A DNA stretch of 64,000 nucleotides from DASQYE01 sp036389675. GTDB lineage: Bacteria > Acidobacteriota > Blastocatellia > Pyrinomonadales > Pyrinomonadaceae. Shown here piece by piece: positions 7,970-15,747 of this stretch (within the stretch, counting starts at the first letter, position 1; every line of letters starts with the position of its first letter). Both the position numbers and the translations under genes were made by a program. Under the pieces are notes generated by a model. It was not told where the DNA came from. It worked only from the letters and a program-made list of their open reading frames with translations, and searched no databases. Location: NCBI GenBank assembly GCA_036389675.1, contig DASVWI010000019.1:410015-474014 (forward strand). Reading direction: 5' to 3'.

Positions 7970-9429
7970 CAGTGATTGCCACCTCCGTCTCTTTCCGCAT
8001 CGTCAAGCTCGCCCGTTCTGCGACCGGGGCGCGGCGCGGCGGGCGGCGTAGCCCCTTTGGCGGGCGGGCGGTTGACTTCCGCGCGCTCAAGAGCGGTGCG
8101 CTCGCGCTCAAGCTCCGCGCGGCGCGCGAGGTCTTGTTGACGGTCGAAGAAGACTTCGCCGTCGATGAAGGTCGTGTCGACGCGCGAGTAGACGCTGAAA
8201 GGGTGACCGTTCCAGACGACGAGGTCTGCATCCTTGCCGACATCAACGGAGCCGACGCGCGCCTCTATGCCGAGTTGCCAGGCGGGATTCATGGTGATCG
8301 TCTTCAAGGCTTCCTCTTCGGTGAGGTCGCCGTACTTCATCAGCTTGGCCGCGTCTATGTTGAGACGGCGCGCGCGCTCGTTCGAGTCCGAGTTGACGGA
8401 GACGTTGACGCCTGCGCGCGTCAGTATTGCGCCATTATAGGGGATAGCGTCGAAGGCTTCGACCTTGTAGCCCCAGCTGTCGGTGAAGATCGAAGCGCCC
8501 GCGCCGTGCTGCGCTATCTCGCGCGCGACCTTGTAGGCTTCCAGAGCGTGCTGGAAAGTCCTGACTTTGAATCCGAACTCGTTCGCCAGATTGATGAGCA
8601 TCAGAATCTCGTCGGCGCGGTAAGAGTGAGCGTGAACAAATCGCTTGCCTTCGAGGACTTCGACAAGCGGCTCAAGCTGCAGGTCGCGCCGGGGCGCGAT
8701 CAGGTTTCTTTCGCCGCGAGCGTTGGCTGCGCGATATTCATCCCAGCTCTTTTTGTAATCGCGCGCGCGGACGAATGCGTCGCGGATCACCTCTTCGACG
8801 CCCATGCGCGTCGAAGGATAACGGCGCGGCTGGCCGGGCACGGGCGGAAAGTGCGAGCGCTTGGGGTTTTCGCCGAGCGCAAACTTTATCCCCGGCGGCG
8901 CTCCCGGAAACACGAACTCCTCGGCTGCGCGCCCGTACTTGAGCTTGACGACGGTGTTCTGGCCGCCGATGGCATTGCCCGAGCCGTGCAGCAGGTTGGC
9001 GGTGGTCGTGCCGCCCGCCAACTCGCGGTAAATGTCCACGTCCGTCGGATTCAGCACGTCGCGTATGCGCGCCATCGAAGTGACCGAATAGGTCAACTCG
9101 TTGACCGCGTCAATCATCGTGTGCGAGTGGCAGTCGATGATGCCGGGCATGACGTACTTCCCGGTCGCGTCAATCACGCGCGCGCCCGTGGGCGCGGACA
9201 GATTCTGTCCGATGGCGGCGATCTTTCCCCCGCGAATCAGAATGTCTGAATTCTGAAGCGTGCCGTGCGAGACCGTCAGAATCGTCGCGTTGCGAATCAA
9301 TGTGTCGGTCGCAACACTACTACTACCACCGCGCGGCTGCGGCTGGCGTCGCTGCTGAGCGCGCGATTCATCTTGCAGCACCGCGCCGAACAGCGAAATC
9401 AAAAGTATGAGCGCAATAAGTTTTCTCAT
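7969..9429 (-). CDS. Secreted amidohydrolase (imidazolonepropionase-like)
   Basis: A 486-residue amidohydrolase with an intact metal site: PGIIDCHSH (His101, His103), HAHSYRADE and a late Asp in NVSVNSDSNE. Residues 1-25 are a signal peptide (MRKLIALILLISLFGAVL), so it acts outside the cytoplasm. The ATG at 9429 has GAGGGGTGGG upstream; an earlier in-frame start at 9450 would fall at the edge of a repeat element and extend the signal peptide. The family covers metal-dependent hydrolysis of cyclic amides and dipeptides; the substrate cannot be told. It is the only one of the three tandem paralogues with canonical ligands. The tail (about 440-486) is basic and Pro-rich. Confidence 0.87.
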   Translation of the reverse strand: MRKLIALILLISLFGAVLQDESRAQQRRQPQPRGGSSSVATDTLIRNATILTVSHGTLQNSDILIRGGKIAAIGQNLSAPTGARVIDATGKYVMPGIIDCHSHTMIDAVNELTYSVTSMARIRDVLNPTDVDIYRELAGGTTTANLLHGSGNAIGGQNTVVKLKYGRAAEEFVFPGAPPGIKFALGENPKRSHFPPVPGQPRRYPSTRMGVEEVIRDAFVRARDYKKSWDEYRAANARGERNLIAPRRDLQLEPLVEVLEGKRFVHAHSYRADEILMLINLANEFGFKVRTFQHALEAYKVAREIAQHGAGASIFTDSWGYKVEAFDAIPYNGAILTRAGVNVSVNSDSNERARRLNIDAAKLMKYGDLTEEEALKTITMNPAWQLGIEARVGSVDVGKDADLVVWNGHPFSVYSRVDTTFIDGEVFFDRQQDLARRAELERERTALERAEVNRPPAKGATPPAAPRPGRRTGELDDAERDGGGNH

Positions 9430-9448
9430 TACCCACCCCTCGAAAAGC

Positions 9449-9547
9449 AAGGATGAAGGATGAAGGCGGAAGGATGAAGTAAAAGCATTCCAGAACGATA
9501 AGCATTCCTTTCATCCTTCATCGTTGCCGCCTTCATCCTTTCGCCTT
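9449..9547. repeat. Heptamer hairpin element, GGATGAA family, copy B
   Basis: The left arm (9449-9479) has AAGGATG, AAGGATG, AAGGCGG, AAGGATG, then the core GTAAAAGCATT. The right arm (about 9508-9547) carries TCATCCT units. It sits between two co-directional amidohydrolase genes. Its right edge touches the end of the gene at 9546. Confidence 0.85.
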
Positions 9548-11612
9548 ACGGTTTCGTTCCTGTGAAAGCCATTGTGCCGAGCTGCGAGGAGGCCGTGCCG
9601 CGCAGTTCTTTGCCGTTGGCTGTTCCGGTGACGGTTATCTCGACGGCGCGGCCCTCGATGGTTTCCGTCGTGGTGAAGCGAAAACCTTCTGGGCCGGCAG
9701 AGCCGTTGCTGACCTCGGAAGTGCCGAAGGAGCTTTGAATCGTGCCGGTCAACTGATTGCCCTGCTGGCGAAGCGCGAGCGTGCCGGGAATGGATTGACC
9801 GTTGACATCGTAGGTGATCACCCACGTGCCGGAAAGATCGCCCGCCGCCGTGGCGGTTGTTGCGGGCGGAGTACTCGGCGGCGTTGCGGGCGGAGTCGCG
9901 GGCGTTGGCGTCGCTGCGGGGCGCGGGGGTGCGGCGGCGGGTGGCCCACCGGGGCGCGTGCCCGTGAAGGAGCCGGGCGAGCGCCCGACGACCGTCACCG
10001 TGCCGCGCATCTCGTTGCCCGTAATCGTGCCCGTGAAGGTGGCTTCCGTCGTCAGACCACCGACGTTGACCGGGGCCGTAAAGCGTATGTCGCCGGCTGC
10101 GCCGACTGATGCGTTGGCGATCTGAGCAGAGCCCAGCGCGCCCTGAATCGAGCCGCGCAAAGCTTCGCCCTCCTGCTGTAGGGTCAAAGAGACAGACTGC
10201 GCGCCCTCGCCCAGATCAACGCTCAGAGACCATGTGCCCGTGGCGATAGTGCCAGCGCCCGTCGCCGTGATGGGTTTTAAATCGATGGGGCGACCGTCTA
10301 TGAAGACGTGGCTGATACGCATGTTGCGGTCAAAGATGTCGCCGCGCGTCACGGTCAGGTTGGCGATCTTGCCGACCTCGATTGTGCCGAGGCGGTCTGC
10401 GACCCCGAGGATTTCCGCCGCACGCAGCGTCATGGCGCGCACGGCTTCGTCGCGCGGCAGGCCGTTCTCCACCGTTTTGGCGGCGTTCGTCAGAAAGTCC
10501 GCCATGGTCGGCAGCGAGCCCGATTGAAAAGCGAAGCGGACGCGGGCGGCGGCCAGTCGGCCAGCGGTCTTCGGAGCGTCAACGCGTGCGCGCAGAACAC
10601 GCAGAGGATCAGGATCGGCTTCGGGCACGTCCGTGGTCGTGCGCTTAGGGAAATTGAGCGAGAGCAGCACCGGAACACCGTCCGCGCTCAGGCGGTCTGC
10701 GACCCTCCACGCCTCTTCGCCCCCGGCGATGACGGCGCGCAGGTTGAACTCCTTAGCCAGATCAAGCGCGCGCGTAATCTCTCGCTCGGTGTTGGCGTAC
10801 ATGACGACCGGCATCTCGCGCCGGATGACGGGGATGAGCGCGGCGAGCGATTTGTCCTGTTCGGGACGACGAACGCCGCGTGGGCTGCGCTCGTAAGTGG
10901 CCTGCGCCTCGCTGTAGCGTCCGGCGTCGAGGAACATCTGACGGAGCGCGGAAAAGACGCCCATCAGGGAGGCCGGATAGCCTCCCGTGCGTAAGGGTGT
11001 GAAGCCTATGTGCAGGGCGACGGGCGAGCGAACGATCATCTGCTGCGGCGTGTCGCCCGCCAGATTGATGAGAGCGGATTGACCTATCAGGATACCCTCG
11101 CGCGGGGAGGTGAGCGCCGAGGTGACGCCGGAGCTTCTGGCGGACTCTATCTGGTCGCCTCCGGCGCGTATCTGGTCGGCGGCGAGAAGCTCTGGTTGAA
11201 GGCCGGGCGGCTGCGTCGAGTTGGGCGAAGTGAAATTAGATGATGCCTGCGCGCGCGCCTGCGATGAGCTGCCGCCTGCGGGTGTGGGCGTTGCCTGCGC
11301 GATGCCAAGGTTGGTGTTGGCGTCGATCAGCCCCGGATAGACCGTGAGCCCTGTGCCCTCGATGATACGCGCATCGGCGGGAGCGCTGACCCCCGCCCCG
11401 ACGGCGCTGATCAACCCGTCGCGAATGACGACCGTGCCGCGCTCGATGACAGGCCCGGAGACGGGCACTACGCGCGCGTTCGTAATGGCGTAGGTATCAA
11501 TGCCCGTGCTTTGTTGTTGCGCGCTCGCTCTGCTGAAGAGCAACGGGTGCGTCGTGACGAGCGTGAGAAGCAGGGTGAGCGCGGCCCCTCGCCGCAGATT
11601 AGAATTTCGCAT
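9546..11612 (-). CDS. Secreted amidohydrolase-like protein with duplicated C-terminal beta domain
   Basis: A 688-residue protein. It has a signal peptide (LRRGAALTLLLTLVTTHPLL) and an amidohydrolase fold up to about residue 440, ending LGTIEVGKIANLTVTRGDIF. The metal motif is replaced by YPGLIDANTNLG, as in the gene at 6599. Two copies of a roughly 90-residue beta-rich domain follow (GTWSLSVDLGEG... and GTWVITYDVNGQ...), separated by a Pro/Ala/Thr linker. Each repeat has the pattern L-L-QQG/E-x-L-x-G-I-x-G. The duplicated domain may be a binding module. It is first in a probable operon with the two downstream amidohydrolases. Confidence 0.83.
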   Translation of the reverse strand: MRNSNLRRGAALTLLLTLVTTHPLLFSRASAQQQSTGIDTYAITNARVVPVSGPVIERGTVVIRDGLISAVGAGVSAPADARIIEGTGLTVYPGLIDANTNLGIAQATPTPAGGSSSQARAQASSNFTSPNSTQPPGLQPELLAADQIRAGGDQIESARSSGVTSALTSPREGILIGQSALINLAGDTPQQMIVRSPVALHIGFTPLRTGGYPASLMGVFSALRQMFLDAGRYSEAQATYERSPRGVRRPEQDKSLAALIPVIRREMPVVMYANTEREITRALDLAKEFNLRAVIAGGEEAWRVADRLSADGVPVLLSLNFPKRTTTDVPEADPDPLRVLRARVDAPKTAGRLAAARVRFAFQSGSLPTMADFLTNAAKTVENGLPRDEAVRAMTLRAAEILGVADRLGTIEVGKIANLTVTRGDIFDRNMRISHVFIDGRPIDLKPITATGAGTIATGTWSLSVDLGEGAQSVSLTLQQEGEALRGSIQGALGSAQIANASVGAAGDIRFTAPVNVGGLTTEATFTGTITGNEMRGTVTVVGRSPGSFTGTRPGGPPAAAPPRPAATPTPATPPATPPSTPPATTATAAGDLSGTWVITYDVNGQSIPGTLALRQQGNQLTGTIQSSFGTSEVSNGSAGPEGFRFTTTETIEGRAVEITVTGTANGKELRGTASSQLGTMAFTGTKP

Positions 11613-11776
11613 GGCTGTTTTCAGACCTCAATCGTTGACGACGGCAAGATTCCACCGCTCATCGTAACGCCCGGGCGCTTGGTTTGAACCGAAGCGGGCT
11701 CGACGAAAAACTCGATTTAAGAGGAGTTGTATGAACTACGAGGCCATATTAGAGCAGAGGTTTGCGTAGACGCAAC

Positions 11777-11816
11777 AGCGGCGGGCGATTCTTCCGAGGA
11801 ATCACCCGCCGCCGCT
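11777..11816. terminator. GC-rich hairpin, possible terminator
   Basis: AGCGGCGGGCGATTC pairs with a slightly longer complement ending GCCGCCGCT around a short loop. It lies downstream of the leftward lipoprotein gene. There is no T run on the minus side and only ATTTT on the plus side, so a terminator role is plausible but unproven. Confidence 0.45.
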
Positions 11817-11850
11817 ATTTTCGAGGGAGGTTTTAGTTGACGTGCTGGCT

Positions 11851-12288
11851 CTAGGATTTTCCGGGAGACGCAGCCGGTTTGGCCGCAGGCCCGCACCCTG
11901 AGGCGGAGGCCGTCTTGCCCGCCGTCGAGCAGCATGATGCGCCGTCGCCGCCTGTCTTGGAGCAGCACTCAGACTTACCGGCTGCCATCGTCGAGCAAGA
12001 GCCTTCCTTGCCGCCGCAGCAACCCTTGCCGCCTTCAGCCGTGTTGCATTCCATGCCAGCCGCAGAGCACTTGCAGCCTTCGGACGTGCCGCCCGTTGTG
12101 CTGGTCGGGTTGGCGCTGGCTACGACCATGTTGGGGTCTTTGGCGGGCGCTTCCGATCTCGCATTGGAGTTGTTGGCCGATCTATTACCGTTTCCGTTGC
12201 CCGTATTGCCCGTGTTCGTGTTGGCGGGGCTGCAACCGGCCAGCACGAGCATGACGAATGCCAGCAACGCTACTAATTTAATCTTCAT
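11851..12288 (-). CDS. Cys-rich lipoprotein
   Basis: A 145-residue protein with a lipoprotein signal peptide and lipobox LVLAGC (Cys19). A Thr/Asn/Gly linker (about 22-45) leads to a C-terminal half rich in Cys, including CKC, CC, CC, CC and isolated Cys, spaced by Gly/Ser/Ala. This resembles metal-binding or disulfide-rich surface proteins, but no family was recognised. GGAGACC precedes the ATG. The local composition (Gly, Ser, Ala, Lys) suggests a flexible extracytoplasmic tail. Confidence 0.75.
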   Translation of the reverse strand: MKIKLVALLAFVMLVLAGCSPANTNTGNTGNGNGNRSANNSNARSEAPAKDPNMVVASANPTSTTGGTSEGCKCSAAGMECNTAEGGKGCCGGKEGSCSTMAAGKSECCSKTGGDGASCCSTAGKTASASGCGPAAKPAASPGKS

Positions 12289-12595
12289 AGGTGGTCTCCT
12301 GTTTCGCCGGGATAAGCCATTATTACCTGGCTCGAAGTACGCCCCTGGCGCTTTTGTCTTTTAGAATTATGCCTGAACCAGTGGCCCGCCGTGATTGATG
12401 TAATACGTCGTCTCTCTCTAATCTGGCAGGGCGGAAAGAGAAAAATATGGAAAAGCATTGAATCCGCACAGAGCATCCCTTAGGATGGCGGATAGTACAT
12501 TGAGTCGTGCCTCGTGTGCAAGTTAAAAATTACGGATTTAAAGGCACGTTCCAGACGCCATCCGAACTGAGGAGGAAGCCCCGCCCGGGCTCTCG
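12289..12595. other. Divergent intergenic region
   Basis: About 300 bases between the lipoprotein (leftward) and the DUF1622 gene (rightward). AGGAGGAAG occurs at about 12570, rather far from the chosen ATG at 12596. No clear promoter, repeat or RNA structure was seen. Confidence 0.35.
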
Positions 12596-13051
12596 ATGCT
12601 CTGTTTCATACAGGAGACGGCCCGCACCATTATCCAGACGCCGCGCGAAGGCGTGGCCGAGAGCACGATTATCAATGCGGTGCAATGGCTGCGGCTGATA
12701 GTGGAGACGACGGGCGCGCTCATTATCGGCCTTGGTGTCGTGATGGCGGCCTACCAGTTCGCCCGCGCTCTTGTTCCGCCGCAACTGGAAAGCTACAACA
12801 CCATACGCCTGACGCTGGCCCGATATCTGGCACTGGCGCTGGAATTCCAGCTCGGCGCGGACATCCTCTCGACGGCCATCGCGCCCAGCTGGGATCAGAT
12901 CGGCAAGCTCGGAGCCATCGCCGTCATACGCACCCTGCTCAACTACTTTCTCACGCGCGAGATGCGGGAGGAGCGAAGCAAAGAAGAAGATAAAGAAGAG
13001 GGCAAAAGTAAAAAGGCGACAGGCAAAAGCGAGGCGGAGACTATTGCCTGA
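12596..13051 (+). CDS. DUF1622 family membrane protein
   Basis: A 151-residue protein resembling DUF1622. One hydrophobic helix lies around residues 31-55 (IVETTGALIIGLGVVMAAYQ). The family-like segment ALEFQLGADILSTAIAPSW is followed by a second helix, IGKLGAIAVIRTLLNYFL. The C-terminal 35 residues are highly charged (Lys/Glu/Ser) and probably cytoplasmic. The function of the family is unknown. The start is uncertain because the best ribosome binding site is about 17 bases upstream. Confidence 0.75.
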   Translation: MLCFIQETARTIIQTPREGVAESTIINAVQWLRLIVETTGALIIGLGVVMAAYQFARALVPPQLESYNTIRLTLARYLALALEFQLGADILSTAIAPSWDQIGKLGAIAVIRTLLNYFLTREMREERSKEEDKEEGKSKKATGKSEAETIA

Positions 13052-13086
13052 TTAAAAGGCTTTCGTCCTTACTTGCGCCTTTTGCT

Positions 13087-13371
13087 TTACCACTTGACCG
13101 TGCCTTCCTTCGACGTATCTATCTGCGCCAGCTGGACTCCCTCGTTGAAGAAGAAGAGCTTCATATTGTCGAAGAGAAACTCGTGGGTGTCCGGGTTGGA
13201 CAAGTCCAGCCCGTAGTGGTTGATGAGCTGGTTCTGTTTCTGTAGCCACGCGGCCCAGCATGGCTGGCAGACTTCAGCGCCGATGCGCTGGCCCAACTCC
13301 GTCGGAAGCGGCGCGTAGCCCAGAGCGGGCCGCTTCTCGCCGCACCGCGCACATTTGATCTTGTCGGACAT
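13087..13371 (-). CDS. YggX-like Fe(2+)-trafficking protein with CxxC pairs
   Basis: A 94-residue protein. Residues 24-74 align with E. coli YggX: TELGQRIGAEVCQPCWAAW corresponds to the GELGKRI...AWAQW segment, and KQNQLINHYGLDL to KQTMLINEKKLNM. YggX protects Fe-S clusters and is linked to iron handling and oxidative damage. Unlike YggX, this version has an N-terminal CARCG and a second CQPC, which look like a zinc-ribbon or rubredoxin-like knuckle. A PrxQ gene lies next to it in the same direction, consistent with a redox-defence role. Confidence 0.8.
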   Translation of the reverse strand: MSDKIKCARCGEKRPALGYAPLPTELGQRIGAEVCQPCWAAWLQKQNQLINHYGLDLSNPDTHEFLFDNMKLFFFNEGVQLAQIDTSKEGTVKW

Positions 13372-13468
13372 AACGTCAAACTCCTTCGAGCAGAAAATTC
13401 CTGCGGGCGTTTTTGTATCCCCTTAACATATCACAGGCGCGCCCCTGAGCGGCGCGCACACACTTTCC

Positions 13469-13948
13469 TCACCCGCCGTTTGCGGAGGCCGCGCGGATGG
13501 CGGCGATGATCTCGTCATCTTTGGGACGAAAGAGCGAGAGCGCCTGAACCTTTCGATAACGAATGACCCCTTCGGCGTCTATGACGAAGACGGCGCGCGC
13601 CGCGCGATTGGGCAGCCACGACGTAGCGCTGTAAGCTTTGCTCACTGTGCCGCCCGCGTCCGAGAGCAGCCTGAGCGGAAGCGAGTGATGCTCTGAGAAA
13701 CGCTGGTGCGACTCCGTGGTGTCGGTCGAGATGCCGACGACCTCCGCGCCCGTCGCCGCGTAGTCCGCCCAGTTGTCACGCACCGAACACAACTGCTTAG
13801 TGCAAACGGGCGTCTCGTCGCCCGGATAAAAGAGCAGTACAGTCACCTTGCCGCGCTGGTCTCTGAGCCGCCACTGCGCGCCCTCGCCGTCCTTCAAGGT
13901 AAAGTCCGGCGCTATTGCCCCGACCATCGCACCCGTTTGTTCGCTCAA
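13469..13948 (-). CDS. Peroxiredoxin, PrxQ/Bcp type
   Basis: A 159-residue thiol peroxidase of the AhpC/TSA superfamily. The active-site segment is FYPGDETPVCTKQLCSVRD. The peroxidatic Cys in PVCT and a second Cys five residues later (CTKQLC) match the atypical two-Cys PrxQ/Bcp arrangement. It reduces hydroperoxides with thioredoxin-like donors in the cytoplasm. It follows the radical SAM gene by about 23 bases and is likely co-transcribed with it and DUF2721. Confidence 0.9.
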   Translation of the reverse strand: MSEQTGAMVGAIAPDFTLKDGEGAQWRLRDQRGKVTVLLFYPGDETPVCTKQLCSVRDNWADYAATGAEVVGISTDTTESHQRFSEHHSLPLRLLSDAGGTVSKAYSATSWLPNRAARAVFVIDAEGVIRYRKVQALSLFRPKDDEIIAAIRAASANGG

Positions 13949-13971
13949 GCTGTTTCCTCTCCTGCCGGCCC

Positions 13972-14988
13972 TTAAACTTTAAAGTCGCGTATGTCTTTGA
14001 ACGGCACTTCGCGGTCTGTGAAGTCCGGGCGGTAGTAATGAGATGCAGTGTCGTATTCCTGCATCCAGCCTTCTTCCATGCCCAGCTCGTCCAGCGCCGC
14101 GAGAGCGCGCAGCCATTCCGATTCGGTGATGCGGCGCGAGAGCAGCACGTAGCGCTCGTCGGTCGCCGCGCGGTTGGTGGCATAATACTGAGCCATCATC
14201 GAGACGGCGACGCGCGGGCCGAGTGCGTCCCTGATCCATTCCAGCGATTCACGCACGCCGGCCAGATCATTCGGCAACACGAGCAGGCGCACGACCAGAC
14301 CGCGTTTGAGCAAGCCGTCGGAGTCGAAGACCAGCTCGTCGCCCATCTGCCGGTACATCTCCGTGAGCGCGCGGCGCGCATGCTCCTTGTAATCTTTGAC
14401 CTTCGAGTATTGATAGCCCGCGTCGGAGTCTGCATATTTCAAGTCCGGCAGGTAAACGTCAACCACGCCTTCGAGGAGGCCGAGGACTTCCACGGAATCG
14501 TAGGCGTTGGTGTTATAGACGATGGGCAGACGCAGGCCGCGCTCGGCTGCGAGCAGGACGGCGCGCGCCATCTGCGGGGCGAAGTGCGTGGGCGAGACGA
14601 AGTTGATATTGTGACAGCCGCGCTCCTGCAATTCCAACATTATATCTGCCAGGCGCTCGTGCGTAATCTCGTTCTTGAGCTGCTCCTTGTGCGTCTGCGA
14701 AATCTGGTAGTTCTGGCAATAGACGCAGCGCAGGTTGCAGTTGCCGAAGAAGATGTTGCCAGCGCCGTGCGTGCCCACAAGCGCGGGCTCTTCGCCGAAG
14801 TGAGCCGTGTAGGACGAGACGATGGGCAGGCGACCCGAATAGCAGGCGGCGATCTCGTCACGCAGGCGATTGTTCAGGCAATCGCGCGGGCAGACCGTGC
14901 AGCGCTCCAGCAACGCTTCCAGGCCAAGGACGCGCCGCTCCAATTCGCCCGTCGCGAGCAGGCCGAGGTATGAAGGCTCTCTAGTCAT
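13972..14988 (-). CDS. Radical SAM protein, PflA-like
   Basis: A radical SAM enzyme with the cluster motif CNLRCVYCQNY (CxxxCxxC) and an N-terminal Cys pair, CTVCPRDC, typical of PFL-activase-related proteins in Acidobacteriota and other phyla. Later motifs include NINFVSPTHFAPQ and DVYLPDLKYAD. The substrate is unknown. The ATG at 14988 overlaps the stop of the upstream gene by eight bases; another in-frame ATG at 15006 is possible. No glycyl-radical enzyme gene is nearby, so calling it a PFL activase would be unsafe. Confidence 0.85.
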   Translation of the reverse strand: MTREPSYLGLLATGELERRVLGLEALLERCTVCPRDCLNNRLRDEIAACYSGRLPIVSSYTAHFGEEPALVGTHGAGNIFFGNCNLRCVYCQNYQISQTHKEQLKNEITHERLADIMLELQERGCHNINFVSPTHFAPQMARAVLLAAERGLRLPIVYNTNAYDSVEVLGLLEGVVDVYLPDLKYADSDAGYQYSKVKDYKEHARRALTEMYRQMGDELVFDSDGLLKRGLVVRLLVLPNDLAGVRESLEWIRDALGPRVAVSMMAQYYATNRAATDERYVLLSRRITESEWLRALAALDELGMEEGWMQEYDTASHYYRPDFTDREVPFKDIRDFKV

Positions 14989-15538
14989 GGCGTCTGAAAT
15001 GAACATAGTGCGGCTTATGGGCCTCGACGACTTCCGTGGGGGCGTACTTCTTGGTCAAGCGCCAGATGAAATCCATCTCCATGTGAATGGTCGAGAGCGC
15101 CAGCCGCGCCTCGAAGATCAACAGCACGCTGCCGTAAAAGAGAAAGCAGGCTCCGAGCAGGCCCGCCACCACCGGTATCCAGTTATAGCGCGGCGCGCCG
15201 CTGACGGCGACAGTCCCTATCGCCACGCTGGTTAAGACGAAGATGCCGAGCGCCATGTAGAAGACCGTCATGCATCGCTGCAAGAGACGCGCGCGGCTCG
15301 TCAGCTTGTCCAGTTGATTAAAGATCACGGCGCGTCGTTCCTCGTAGAGCTCAAGCTCGGGCTTTGCGCGGGACAACTCTTCGAGGCGATCAGAGAGCGA
15401 GCGGACGCGATCAACCACGCGGCCCAGTCTGGTCGAGGTCGAAAGAATCATCGTCCCGCAGGCCGAAATCAGCACGGCAGGAGTAATCATCGCCGTCAAA
15501 ACGGCCAGAGCTGACGAGACACCATCCATCTTTTTCAC
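14981..15538 (-). CDS. DUF2721 family membrane protein
   Basis: A 185-residue protein with an N-terminal hydrophobic segment (VLTAMITPAVLISACGTMIL), a charged cytoplasmic helix pair (about 35-85), two central transmembrane helices (about 88-140) and a conserved-looking LIFEARLALSTIHMEMDF. This pattern fits DUF2721, whose function is unknown. It overlaps the radical SAM gene by eight bases, so the two are probably translationally coupled. Confidence 0.75.
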   Translation of the reverse strand: MKKMDGVSSALAVLTAMITPAVLISACGTMILSTSTRLGRVVDRVRSLSDRLEELSRAKPELELYEERRAVIFNQLDKLTSRARLLQRCMTVFYMALGIFVLTSVAIGTVAVSGAPRYNWIPVVAGLLGACFLFYGSVLLIFEARLALSTIHMEMDFIWRLTKKYAPTEVVEAHKPHYVHFRRHD

Positions 15539-15747
15539 GACGCTTGATGCTATTTATAGCGTCCGCGACAGCGTCAGAGCAAATGCTCCGCTCATGTCAT
15601 CAAAATTTTTTTTGAGACCGATGAAAAGAGAGAATCACAAGAGTAGAAACTGTGTTATGTTACGCGCCCAAGCAGACGCGATCTTTACTCACGTCTCATT
15701 CGACCTCTCACAAGGGGGTTTCACCTTTGAAAAAGGAGAAGAACAAG

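Noticed and set aside
6593..9249. Long plus-strand frames antisense to the amidohydrolases (6593-7621, 7972-9249)
   Set aside because: High-GC shadow frames; the minus-strand proteins have signal peptides and family motifs.
13972..14988. Pyruvate formate-lyase activating enzyme as a firm name
   Set aside because: The radical SAM motif is clear but no glycyl-radical partner is nearby and related proteins have varied or unknown substrates.
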